A DNA stretch of 64,000 bases from Pseudoscleropodium purum (lineage: Eukaryota; Streptophyta; Bryopsida; Hypnales; Brachytheciaceae), in assembly GCA_963969395.1 (NCBI GenBank), contig OZ017802.1:17515410-17579409 (forward strand), given 5' to 3'. Position 1 is the first letter of the stretch. The number at the start of each line of letters is the position of its first letter. The position numbers and the translations under genes are program-made. The notes under the pieces were generated by a model, which worked only from the letters and a program-made list of their open reading frames with translations, did no database searches and was not told the origin of the DNA. Shown here piece after piece: positions 34,362-47,060 of this stretch.

Positions 34362-36546
34362 TATATTTCTAACTTTTGGATGGTATAATTAGTATTTGGA
34401 ATTTATATTGGTGGAAGCATATCCAGAAAGCACTTTGAAAAGGTACAAGAAAATTCAAATTTGGACATTGGACAACCCCTTTCAAGCAAGGTAAGAAATC
34501 ACAAATTATAAAGGTCTTTACAAATTGCAAGTGGCCAAAGCAAAATTTGACTATTGGCACTCTAAATGTGGCCACATTTAGACATTATCGTAACACTATC
34601 AAAACATTATTGATCATGAAATAAAGGCTAAATTTAGCTTAACATTTGTTACATGACTTTAAGGTTATGACAAGTGAGTTTCGGTTATAAAAAAAAATTG
34701 CTTTAAAAGTTTTCAAATGACTCGTCATGGCTACTTTCACCTTTAGGAGAAAATTCAAATTAATACGATTATTTTCACTCTTTGGTTAATAATAATTATT
34801 ATTATTATTATTATTATTTATAAATCTAGTAGAAGGTTTTCAAATTAATAGAAAACACAAAATCTCATGTAGCAAAAATAAAATTTTGAATATGATTTAG
34901 AAGTCTAAATTGACCTCAAAAACAGAATTTGACCATGTGGTAACTAAACTACAATCAAGTAATAGTCTTTTAGAAGTTAACTCTAAAAGGACATTGATGC
35001 CCTAACTACAAGTGGCCAATGGATGACATTCCAAATAAGTGTAGAAATGAAGAATGCACCTATTAGTTCAAAAATCAAATTATTTCTAGCAAAATGCCTA
35101 GGTGTTAGGTGTCATCTATTCATAGCTATTGCCTAAATAAGATTGGCAATTGGTTGTAAAGTAAATTTGAGTTGAAATGTCTCTCCCCATACAACTACAT
35201 CCAAGTAAGGATGATTTGTTGCCTTCAACCATATTGCTCATGTGATGATTATCTGAAAGATAGTGCCATTGATTTGTATTATTTTTCAATCATATATTTC
35301 AATTTGTATCTAATAATTTTCTACATTAAAAAAATAATAGGCAAATACCTAACTCTTGCTTGGATGGATTTGACAAAATATGTTAAAAAAATTTTAATGT
35401 ATACTTATTGCAAAGCCCCAATGAAGGTGGCATCTCAAAAATCCTTCTATTACAATAGGTTGTTTGGTTGTTTGGTTGTCACATTGTACATCTCCTATTG
35501 GCATGTTTGGTATTGTCTAAAAGCCTTTGGTGAGGAGGGGTGCATGGGCTTGGTTTCATGGCGTTCCAACCTATGATGTCAAAGTTATTGAATTTTGAAG
35601 TTTTTATGAATTAAAAAAAGTTAGAAAATTATTTTTTTTCTTTTTTCTTTTGTTTTGACCACGGCAATGGCACGGGCACACTAATAAACATGATGTTTTA
35701 AAAAACAAATCTAAATTTAAATTTAAATAAAATAAGCATGTGGATCCAAATGGATGTAAGCTTAATCCGTCTTTCCATCTACATCCCCATCTGAATCTGC
35801 TATAAACTGAATTACACGTGTCATTTAATCAGGGTAGTTCATTAATGTTTTGCCCTTTAATTCATCCTTGTATTTCCCGCCAGGCTGGTTCTTTTTCTTT
35901 ATTGGAGATGAACCCAGTCAGTGACGCAATCTTCTTTTCTTTTATAGTTCTCATTAATAACAAAAAGACAAACTAGATCTTCTCTGTCTTCAGTAAATTC
36001 ATTATTTCGATCTATTTTATTATATTTTGATGCTTTATCTTTATTTTTATATTTCATAATGAAGTCTTCACACTGTATTTCTGATTTTATTTATTTATAT
36101 GAAATGAAACTAAACTGCTATTCGAGGGTGAATTAACCCCGGGGAAAAACAAAGGAATTATCATACGTTGGGGGCAGATTCATCAGACCTCATACGAAAT
36201 CATTTCTTTTTGGATTGAATTATTTTTCAATAATTAGACTTAAAATTTTAATAATTTTAAGTCTAAAATGTAGGATGTAGGATAAGATGCAGGATATTTC
36301 ATGACCTTTGACATTTATACTGATACATACAATTTTATCGAATCATTTGTGACCTTTAGCAAAATGTAATCTTATAACTTGATAAGTAAGCAAAAGGATT
36401 GGATTAAGTTTCCATCCCTTTCAATGAACAAGGTCTCTCTTCAAAGAAGGAAGAAAGAACTAAGCTTACTTAGCTGTAAGTATATTATTTTTCATTTATC
36501 ATACTTTTTTTAAATTCACATTATCTTCATTGACATTTTCTTCAAT
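34362..36546. other. AT-rich intergenic region
   Basis: No gene supported. It includes an ATT microsatellite near 34789-34819. A 134-codon frame at 35172-35576 has no domain and AT-driven composition. A TTTCCCGCC sequence (E2F-type) lies near 35873, but with no gene beside it. Confidence 0.5.
34789..34819. repeat. ATT microsatellite
   Basis: About ten ATT/AAT triplets in tandem in the intergenic region. Confidence 0.85.
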
Positions 36547-37792
36547 CACTATAAGAAAACTAGTTTTTTTTGTAATGTTAGGAAAAACATGTCATGATGT
36601 CACTTAAGATACAATTGCTAGTCAACTTTGACGTCACCTAAAATCCGTCATAATTGACAGGCAAAAAACATGCTTAGATGTGGCTTGTTTTTTAGTAACA
36701 TCACAAAAAAAGATGGTCTTCTAAGCTCTCCAAAATACAACATCTGGACGCCACATAAGTGCCATGTCAACAAAGAGAGCCACTTAGGATTTTTTTCATT
36801 CGACCCATCCATGATATAGCACTTGATGTGGTACTTGATATAGTGGCAAGAAAATGATGATGTAGTATGCCTAATTAGCATATTTTTATGTTGTTTGAAA
36901 TTTTTAATGTTGTTTTTTGAGACGTCAAATTAGTATATACCATACTTGTAGGGCAAGGCCAATAAAAAACCAATTAGTGAAAATAAACTAAAATAAAAAC
37001 TACAAAAATAATTATAGAATTCACTAAGAATTAAAGAAAACTTACCATCTACCATCAAGAGAATTTTTGATAGCAAAATGAAAGAATTCCTTCATTGAAA
37101 ATTAGTGAAGATGATGATTACAAAGGTCATATTTGTATCTATTCTTTGTTCATGGTGAGACAAAGGATATGGGATAACTAGAATATGAAAACTTGGCCAT
37201 TGTACTTTTTGACATTGTTTCAAACGTCTAGATGTCGATTAAGACATTTTGATGTTGTTTCAAACATCTCTATGTTGACTTTGACATCTTCATGATGTTG
37301 TCCGAGATATTTTATATTGAACACAATTCTTGTTGTATATATCTCATATGGATTATTTCACTTCCTACCACCCTATTTGTATAAAGATAATCTATTTTCA
37401 TTCATTGTGCTCATTCATCCTTTTTTTTTTTTTGGCAGAGCATGCCATGTGGTTGCCCTTCTCCAAATTTTTTTTACAAATGATCAATATTTTATTATAG
37501 ATTGTAGTAATTTAATTAACTTACCCACAAAGAAAAAACAACACAATTATTGACGTGGTTGTTTGTGTTTTAAAGTATGTTTTAAAAAAACATACACCTA
37601 TCTCTTTTGACGTCGTTAAAAACATGTTTGTCTTACTTGACATTAGGTCATTTTTCTACATATATGACCACGTTTACAATGACATTACATAGAATTTGGA
37701 CTTCTAAGGCTTGAATTATTCGACGTTGCTTGTTTTTGAAAACAAGGCTGGTTTCAGTAAAACATCATCAAAAACGCAGTTTTTTTATAGTG
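36547..37792. mobile_element. Non-autonomous CACTA (En/Spm-type) transposon
   Basis: The left end begins CACTATAAGAAAACT and the right end, reverse-complemented, begins CACTATAAAAAAACT: 14 of 15 identical, with weaker similarity further in. The element is flanked on both sides by AAT, a 3-bp target duplication as expected for the CACTA superfamily. Length is about 1246 bp. Many TGACGTC / GATGTC / GACATT motifs near both ends resemble the subterminal repeats bound by CACTA transposases. No transposase frame is present, so movement would require an enzyme supplied elsewhere. Confidence 0.85.
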
Positions 37793-40530
37793 AATTATAC
37801 GGTGTTTTAATTTCATGCCATATTGAATTATTTTTAAACAAATTTGACCCAAGCATAGGATTTAGTATTTATTTTCCACACATGATCAAATTTAGAAAAT
37901 TTGAAATTCATATTTGCAATCAGGCGATCCAAAAGACGGGAAGAACCTAGAATTAACATGGGATAAATTAGTTGTTTTTTATGGAGTGCAAAATTCACTC
38001 TACATGGTTTACTTCATGGGGTGGGTTTAGCGTCTTGTGATATTTGAGAGATGAAAGTCTATATTACAATTAGTATAATTCTCTAGAGACATCTCAAGGT
38101 ACACTAATTTACACTAATTTGTCCTAATAGAGCATGTGACACTAATTTATCAAAATTGAATTATTTGAAATTAGTGCAAGCTAAAATGTATTTGTTTTTA
38201 CCAAAAATTTAAAAATTTTCATCACTAATTTTCAAGGTAACAATAATTTCTCCCCTTCATGAATAAAAAAAATAGGTTTATACTGATTTATCTTATTAGT
38301 ACATAGAGTATGCATTTATCTAAGTCTCACTAGTAATGACTTAGTGATATCCATTTAATATAGATATTAGTATTTTTTAAGAAATAAAAAATAATAATTA
38401 AATTTTTTCCAAAGTCACTCTACTATTAATTAGTTATTTCATTGCCGAAATTTCTATATAATATTTTGTTATTGAAGTGCATTGCTTTGGAATGAGGCTA
38501 ATTTTGCTCTCTAACTACATTAATTTGTTGTATTACTAAGTGTCACAAAATGAACTAACATATAGATATAATTCTAACAATGAAAAAATAATTTATCTAT
38601 CATATATGTATGAATCTTATATCCCTATTGAAGAGTCTTTACAAACATCATTGATAAGAATATTCTTCCCTTGTAAGAGTTTACAATTATATATAAATTC
38701 ACTTGATTAGAAAAAAGTTATATTCCCACTAAAGGAATAGTTACATGTTATACTCAAACCTCGTGTCAAAATTTTGTAAACATCCAACCCAAATTGACTT
38801 CACATGCAACTACTTGAGATTTCTTGCATAAGTTGAATGGTTGTTTGGTCCTTCAAGGTTAAAAAATTTGAAAATTTCATTGCAACTAGATATTACACAC
38901 TTAAACATCGCAATGTAAACTAAAATTCTATGTCATTTAATAATTAGGAAATCAAAAGATTGTAGTATTATAGGCCTAAAGTCCAAATCCTCTAAAAGAA
39001 CACCATTGGTTATCCATGTTTTAGCATCTTTTTACATAGAAAGTTCAACAATACAATACTTCAAGAAGGAAATTCCATCACCATCTACTACATGACTCAT
39101 TGACAAAACTCTCAAGAAGAAAATTGGATGGAAAATCTCAATCCTTCATCCAATCTTTTGCATCTTAAATCATCTATAAACTACTTTCTAGCTCCAAATA
39201 CTAATAGATTGCAACATAAAAAAGTAGTTACCCCACCGACTACCATTAGAAGATCAAGAAACAAACCTTTGGCAAGTTATATAACATAAGAAGAACCTCG
39301 AACCATGGACGTTATTACATTCAATTTCATTGCACTCATAATTAATCCTATTAGTAAGGGTGCAAAATTAGTAACATCCACAAAATTTTACTTTTGTGAA
39401 AACAATACATTATACAAAATTTTAGCCCTCGAGAGGTCTACAAGTTTTGATCACTCCAATGTAATTAAAGAGGAATTAAAATTGTTTTTAATTATTAAAA
39501 CTTTTAAATGAAAGCATCTGATGTGGCACTACTTGTGCCACAAGACCACATCAAATTTTCATATTTTTTAAAACTTTTAATATTTTTTCATATTTAAAAA
39601 AAAAGAATTGTACTTGTACAATAGGATGCCAAAAAATGAAACCTTAACGACCCTCCCTAGGGTTTTAAATATTTTTCCTAATGCAAAACCAGTAATATTT
39701 TAGCCAAAATTTTACTTTTGTGAGAAGGGAGCAAATCTTGTAATATTTTCAGCCAAAATTTTTATTTTTTGACGAAATCTAGTAATATTTCAACCAACAC
39801 TAACTTGAAATAATGGGGTTTTGTAAATTAATTAGTGTCTCTCACATTAATAGGACAAACCAGTGGGTTCCAAGAACCAGACGCTCGAAGAACTTCTATG
39901 TTTGTCTTCAATGAGCTGTTGCCAGAGTGGAAAGAACCCTGACAGTGTGAAAAGGGTTTGGAATGTTCGGAGAGATACCAGTTCAATGGGCTAATAAAAT
40001 CAGTCAGTGGAACATACAACATTCATGTTCTCATGTTTTCATGAGGGGACCTGATTTCAAGTACACTGAGAACATGGGAACAGTATGGGAACACATTTTG
40101 GGCAGAATTTGGCGGCAGAAAGTCACCTTCATTGGAGTGGATGAAGTTCTTTACATCCATGGGCATGAACGAAAACATGCCAAAATGTGGATGAAAATAG
40201 CTTTATTCATCCAAAATTAGGTATGTCGATCCAAATTCTCTGATAACAATGTTTGCATTTAGGATAATTTTTTGAGTTTTATGAGCTGTTTTCTTTTAAA
40301 GAATTGTTTTTTTCAAGTACCAAGTCCTGTGTTTTATTCCTCTATTTTTTACTCCAAATAGAATTTTCATGGATTTTTTCACTATTTTTCTTCCGATATT
40401 TTCAAATTGCAACCAATTTTTTTCTTCCAATTCCACTAACTTACAATAAACTAACTAACTAGTGATATTCTCTAAACATTGTGTAATACCATTCCAAAAT
40501 TTTAGTGGTTTTGAATTTCAATTGGAAATT
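37793..40530. other. AT-rich intergenic region
   Basis: No gene supported. It contains ACTAATTT-rich sequence (38050-38330) reminiscent of 19600-19800, and a repeat copy at 38710-38870. A less AT-rich island at about 39870-40220 carries an 85-codon frame (39963-40220) without recognisable domain. Confidence 0.5.
38710..38870 (+). repeat. Dispersed repeat fragment
   Basis: Similar in the same orientation to 41955-42120. Shared blocks in order are TATTCCCACTAA, CTCGTGTCAAAA / CTTGTGTCAAAA, AACATCC / AACATTC, and a TGAATGGT / TCAATGGT ... TCCTT block. Confidence 0.6.
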
Positions 40531-42160
40531 TGGGCCTCTTGTTTGCAAGACATTGTCCCCTAAAGAACCAAATAGCATTTTTTGGACAACATAGCATTTT
40601 GGATCATCCACTTACAAATGGAATTTATTTTTTTAATTTCTTAGAAATTTTCACACAATATGTAGTCAAGGAGTAGCTTTTAGGCACAACAATTTTCATA
40701 ACATTTGCCTATTGATATTTTCTTTTGGAGCCCTAGCATCCTAAGTAGCTAAAAAAACCCACTTTTTCAAGAAATAAAAATTTGAAATTGGTTTTCCAAA
40801 TTTATATATATGTAGACAGTTCAAACCATTCTATTTTTATTAATGAGATGAAAGTTATAAGAAGTTTCAGTTTGCATATAGTATGGAATCTCTATTCTAG
40901 AATAAACTTTGAAATCCTTTCTTTAACTAAATTTTCAATATTTTGGGAAAAAAAATCATAAGATGTTGATTGTTTATTACAAAATTGCAAAGATTGGGAC
41001 TAACATTTTTCAATTTCATAACTAAATTTTTGACAATTTTGTTTTAAATGATTATCTATTTTTTTCTACTTACTTATTTTTTTCAAGCATGAATGTGAAA
41101 TTTTTTTGCTGAATTTTATTTATATGTAGTCCCAGCTTATTTCTTCAAAATACTTATGGAAAATTACAAGTTGTAAGAGTTCTACATTCTTGGATAAAGA
41201 ATTTGAAAGATGAAATCTAATTATTTGAAAGAATTAAAAAGACTTTAGTTTTTTTTAAATCAAAGCATCATGATCTTGTAGTTAGTAAGGTTTTTTATTT
41301 TGAAATTTTAGGAATTTGTACTCTAACAAGTTAACTAAAGGATCAAATGATTGAATTATTTAAAAAACAAATATAAATGAAGATTTTAGCCTTGCTTTGG
41401 AAACTAATATTTTGAAGTAGTTTTGGGTCCTAAATATGAGAGAACTTTAGGGGGTAAAGTGGTCATTTAAAGTTTGTATGTGTCTTACATTTGTCTTCCC
41501 CTAACCAAAGATAAATGCAAAAATTTACTTCTAAACTGCGGTTGCTTAATCCCTAAAGGACCAAGGCACATTTTGGGTAGAAATTGTCAAAAATTGTCAA
41601 ATTTTAGGGCAACAAGAAAAAAATGAATTTTTTTTTTCAAAATTGGACCATACCATTTTGTACTAGACTTATCTACAAACATGTGGAAAATTTTTTAGAA
41701 ACTTTGGCTACATGGATTGAAAGATTATAACATTTGAAGTTAGAAAAAAAAGTTTTTTTGGACCTTGCTTGACATAGCCAACAAACTTTAACTCCTCCTA
41801 AAGTGTGATTTTTACACTATACATGTTTATTTTTCTTGACACACGCATCTTGTATCATATAAGTTACATACTTGCCAAATTTCAGAATTATTAGAGGAAC
41901 TTTGCTCATGTTGCTTGAGTTGCCTCAAAAGTTCAAGGTAGTGTAACTTTTGATCTATGCATCCAATTGAAAAAAAATATATTCCCACTAAGGAGGTCCA
42001 TGTTCACACCTTGTGTCAAAAATTTAAGAACATTCATTAAAAATGACTTTATACGCACCTACCCAAGATCACATACATACATTCAATGGTCATTCAATCC
42101 TTTAGGGGTTAATGTCCAACATTCTATACCTCTCCTACCTCATTTGCAACTTCAAAAATC
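40531..42160 (+). repeat. Longest copy of the dispersed repeat family
   Basis: Different parts match four other places: 40540-40770 resembles 62288-62530 (shared TCACACAA, AAGGAGTAGCTT, CAATTTTCATAAC), 40886-41091 resembles 12-254, 41765-41890 resembles the inverse of 11280-11400, and 41955-42120 resembles 38710-38870. A long, decayed, non-coding transposable element is the simplest reading. No long open frame is present. Confidence 0.6.
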
Positions 42161-45100
42161 CAAATTTGAATTCAAAATTTCTAAATTCCATCATGAATGG
42201 CAAATAAAAAAATTCTAGTGTTTTCACCAAGATAAAAACCTATACTTCAAATGACGACTTTATAGTCCTACCTCCCATTTGTCTACAAGAAAATTCATTG
42301 GCATGACTAAGTACAAAATTATTTTACATTTTACTTTATTTGAAACAAATAAAATGAAATTTCATTGCCATAAAAAATGAATATTTCATTAAAATGGTGA
42401 TATTCCACAAACTTGGCACTTTTAGGTTTAAAGTGTGTGGTCTGAACTATATACCTGTCCTAGATTTCAAAATTTTAGGGTCTGAAATCTATACCAATCT
42501 TTAAAAATTAATGAAAAAATGGCAAAAAAAATGACATCATTTTAACGAAATATCTGTTAAAAATAATACAAGCCAACCAGCCACAAGTGGCCTAGTGGTG
42601 AAGAGTACAATATTATGAAGAAACATCTTTGTCAAAATGAACGACCGAATGTAGAATATTAAATGTACTGCAACTGGCATCATGACAGCAGGGGTGACAG
42701 ATCAGGACCGAGAAAAAATTCTCATCCATGAAGACCAATTCTCATCCATCAATGATCATTTCCGAAGTAAAACCTTCATCCATGAAGACAAATCCTCATT
42801 TTATTATGAATGATCATGTCCAAAGAAAAAATTCTCAATCCATCAATGATCATTTCCAAAGAAAAATTCTCATATGTGAAGATGAATTCCCATCCATGAA
42901 TGATTCTTTTTAAAGAAAAATTCTCATCCATGAAGACAAATCCTCATTTATGAATGATCTTGTTCAAAGAAAAAAATTCTCATCCATGACGACAAGTGCT
43001 CATTTATGAAGAAAAATTCTTAATTCATCATTAGAATCTTCACCAACATATAAAATAACAGAATCTACACACCTATAACCACCCAAATAAGTTAGTGTTT
43101 GAGTTTGATTAATGACTATAAACTAATCTGCACGTACACAGCCAAGACATTTTCCAAACCAACAATTTTGAATAGCATTTGGGAAAATAATCATATCTTG
43201 ATGCTAGGAAATGTAAGCAAAATAGTATTTTGGAAAGACATTATTTATCTTCAAAACTTAGTCAACACCAAAATATTTTGCCTTGGAAATATAGGGGTTA
43301 ATTTAAATTGCCGTGCCCACTACAACTTGTAGATGCTTTGCTTTTGCTACAACTATAGCAAGGTAACTATCAAATGATTTCATGAAGGTATCAACACCCA
43401 AATTTTCCATCTAAGAGTTTGAGCATGATTGGTTGGAAGAGTGAAAAGAGGATTTAAGATTATTTTTAAAGGCTTTTAAGGGGACATTGTATGAATGAGC
43501 AATGAATTTTTAAAGAATTTGAAATCAATGTATCTAAAGTTGCTCTCATAAATAGAGGGTGTACATTTTAGAAAAGAATTTGTAGGGGTTGGATTTAGAA
43601 ACAAGTTGCAACTAGGTGCACCTACCCTAATCCCTAATGACTCAAGTGACCATTTTTTGATCACAACCTTTCTTTTTTGAGCTTCTCATTCTCAAATTTT
43701 AAGTTTTAAGAAAAATTCTTTAAAATTTTTAAAAATAGGTTGCATCATAAATCTAACGGTGGTAGTTTTTATCAAATTTCAAGTTAGACTCTACTTGATG
43801 GAACTTTTCAAAATTAAGTCGTGTGGTATGATTAACAACTCATTTTGGGGGGTTCAGTTTGGGCATGGACTAAAAAGTCAGCCAACCAATGTGATTCATG
43901 CCCACCTCAAAAAAATCAAATCCAAGGAAAAGACAAGTGTTCTATTCTTTTTTTTCTTACAAAAATACTCTCATTTGAGTAACCACTGTGCATTGCAAGC
44001 TCCACCATGAATTGTAAAATGTTTGGAGTGTGATGAAATTTTACAAGTACATTTTCAACTCTCTAACCTTTCATTGAGCATAAAAAGGCGTCATTTCAAA
44101 ATACTCACTCTCAATGTGAACTTCAAGATCCTACATTTACATTCTATCCAATCTCAAGAAAAAATGATCAAAAAAATTAGTCAAGTTCTTGTCAATATGG
44201 GCCCATTTTGAAAGTACTCCCCCCTCCTTCGATCATTCGAGTTAAAGGGAAACTCTTGAAGAAGAGAATGTTATGCAAAATAATGTCATAAAGAGGAAGG
44301 TGAAAATTTGATGGTGACTTTATATGCTAAAATCACATGTTATTACTAGCTTATAAAATATACATAGCATTATAATTCAACAATGTATTAATGGTTTCTT
44401 TAGGAACTATTAAAGCTAATAATTGTTTTAGCTGATATGTTATCTACCAAATCATTATGCTTGTAACCCAAGTGTCAATTTCATACTCTACTTCCAACTC
44501 AATTTAACCATGGAATGTGGGGTTGGTCACCACGGAAATCATCCTTTTGGGTGTTGTATGAATTGTTTGCTTAAAAAAGAATCAAGTGCACTTATTGGAG
44601 GAAAGACTATTATGCAAAACCTTCCCTTTTCACACCAAGTTTTTGGGATGAACATCAACACTTGTGTCTTCCATAAATTGGATACTAAGTGTTTGTAGTG
44701 TTATTACAAGGTTAAAGTTTCAAAACCTTAGAAGCTTATTTGTTGAACATTTGGGCACTAAGGTATGGTCATCCATTCATGACTAGAGTCCCATGCCCAA
44801 TCTATAGGGTGTAGTTATTTCCAACCAAGGTTGGTAGAGATTTCCATCCGAAGCTTACAATGTTTTTTTCTCCTTTTCAAGGTTTGGACTAATAAGTTCA
44901 AGATACATGTCCCAAAGTAGTGAGTAAGAAAGTATAAAGTAATGAGTGGGAAAGTAGTTCTTGAATGATCGGAATTGGAAGAGTCTAAACATTGGCTATG
45001 GGTTTGGAGTACTTTTTGCTTGCTTCCCAAAATTCATCATAAATTGATTTCAAGCAATAAAATTACCAAATTCTTTGCAATCCTTGTCATTTTTATCTTT

Positions 45101-46377
45101 ACACGTAGGAAAATATTTGCTTTATCTTGCACTATTCCAAATCATGTCCAAAATTGCTTAGGTGGTCAACTAAGTGCCGAAATTAAATTTCTATGTTAGA
45201 TTTTCAACTGTCTAGATCACCTTAGACCATTCACAAGATGACACATAGCACTTTTTCACTAAAATGACATAATTTTTGCTGAATTTGATCTTTGCATAGG
45301 GTAACAAAAATAGTTTTTAATGAAAAATGCTACCAGTAGGATTACCATAGGGGGGTCTAATAAGGTTTTCTAGTAGGGTTTGTAGGACATTAAATGGTGC
45401 CTACAAAACCCACGTGGCACACTTCTAATACAATTATGGACGACAGGATCCAACTAGGCCCATGAATGAATGGGCATAGTCGCAAAACCGTGAGATGTGA
45501 GACCCTAAGGTACAAGATTGTGACCTCATCGACAATGGTTTTAGGGTTTAAAGGCAACGGATTAGGAATTTAGGTTTCTTCTAACTACAAGTAGTTGAGC
45601 TCTTACTCTTTCTTATTTACATATCCCACATGAGTTGCTCTACCTTCCACCACGCCACATGTATATAAAGAACTTGCATTCTCAATTCTAAATGCAAAAT
45701 AATAAATGGCTTCCGAAGAAGAAAAGTGAGGTAGATGTGACATCATGTCGCATCAACATGGATCCATTTCAAATGAATGATTTTTTTGTCCTATAGAGAA
45801 GGACAACATCTGTATAACTTTTTGAAACTTTACTAAAACAATGTTTTGTAGAACAATTGAAACAACATTTGGAGGACAATCGAGACCACATTTCGGAAAC
45901 AACATTTATATAGGATTGTGTCAAAAGTGTGCCACATAGGGTTCATGGGCACCATTTAACCCTTGAATGCCAAGGTAAATGTTTTGTGTCCAATGGATGA
46001 CAGAGAATCAAATTGTACATGACGAAAGTGAAACTACTCATCTTCAAAATTCGTTTTAGAAAGGAAAGATCTTCTCCAATAGTTTGATTTGCAATGACTA
46101 CTTTTGCAATTTTGGAGGCTAGTGATTCACACGGTAATAGAAAAGGATGATCTCAAAGGTCATCCCTTCGGCACAGTGTTGGGGAAACTTTTCGAGCTTT
46201 ACCAAATAATTTCCTTCCATTCTCATATTCAACTGGTTTTTGAAGAAATGAGTCCGATTAAATCTTCTCTATTTTTTACTCTAAGTAGAAAATTTACAAA
46301 TTTTTTCACTAGATTTTTGCCGTTGTTTTCAAATTCCAACTAACTTTTTCCCCAAATCCACTGGCGAACTTTGAACT
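42161..46377. other. AT-rich intergenic region
   Basis: No gene supported. It includes the diverged tandem repeat at 42715-43030. Short frames here lack domains. Confidence 0.5.
42715..43030 (+). repeat. Diverged ~60-nt tandem repeat
   Basis: The block AAAGAAAAATTCTCATCCAT followed by GAAGACAAATCCTCAT and ATGAATGATC recurs about five times with substitutions and small indels. Confidence 0.7.
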
Positions 46378-47060
46378 AGCTACTGGTTATTTCCGATCGT
46401 TACTTTCAATAGGCTTTTGAGGGTTAGGGGCGCTTCACACATAAGCCGACCAAGTCGAGAGGCTGTGGGAGTTCATGGCCAAACTTTGGGCAAGAGTTCA
46501 AAGAAATGGACAATAAATGGGCAATAAATGGGCAATAAATGGGTAATAAATGGACAATTTGACGAACTCTCGACCAAAGTTTGGGTCGCCACTAACTACT
46601 GGTTATTTCCGATCGTTACTTTGGCTTTGGAGGGTTAACGTCCTGCGTAGGGTTTTAGGGGTGTGCAACCCGAGTTGCTCCAACAGTCACTCCAACTGTA
46701 GAACGTTCCTGACAAATGCAGGTTGCCTGTTCCCACAAGTGAAGTGAAGTTCAGTTCGTACCTGAGCCGAGCCGGATTGTTTGAAACGGACTTGTCGGTG
46801 CTTCCGATCTGAAAGAAAAGCTCAGTTCAGTGCTGCCATGTTGCTGGGACTTCCGAGGATGCGGGTCCTGAGCTTCTGATCCTGCACTTCTGCAGATTCT
46901 CGGAGGTCGGTTCTGCAGGGAGTTTTTTTTTTTCTTCTTCTTTTGTATGTTTGAATGCTGCTGCAGTGCTGCGCTGCACTGGCTTCGCTTGCTTGGATGT
47001 CTGTTAAGTTATCTGGCGTCAGTCATTGCATCTTTCACTTCAACTAGAAGGTAAAACCAG
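46378..47060. other. GC-richer island with direct repeats
   Basis: Markedly more GC-balanced than the surrounding desert. CTACTGGTTATTTCCGATCG plus TTACTTT occurs at about 46378 and again at about 46595, each followed by GAGGGTTA. The island could be a gene-promoter relic or an unannotated non-coding transcript; no coding frame of significance was found. Confidence 0.45.
46477..46590. repeat. Inverted repeat enclosing an 11-nt minisatellite
   Basis: The left arm (46477-46505, GGCCAAACTTTGGGCAAGAG) and the reverse complement of the right arm (46561-46590, CCCAAACTTTGGTCGAGAG) match over ~27 nt. The loop holds units GGACAATAAAT, GGGCAATAAAT (twice), GGGTAATAAAT and a partial GGACAAT at 46509-46559. 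Confidence 0.75.

Noticed and set aside
35172..35576. 134-codon frame in the desert
   Set aside because: AT-driven composition (Tyr, Ile, Phe, Lys), no domain, embedded in repeat-rich DNA.
35873..35881. TTTCCCGCC E2F-type site
   Set aside because: No gene lies downstream on either strand within a few kilobases; likely chance.
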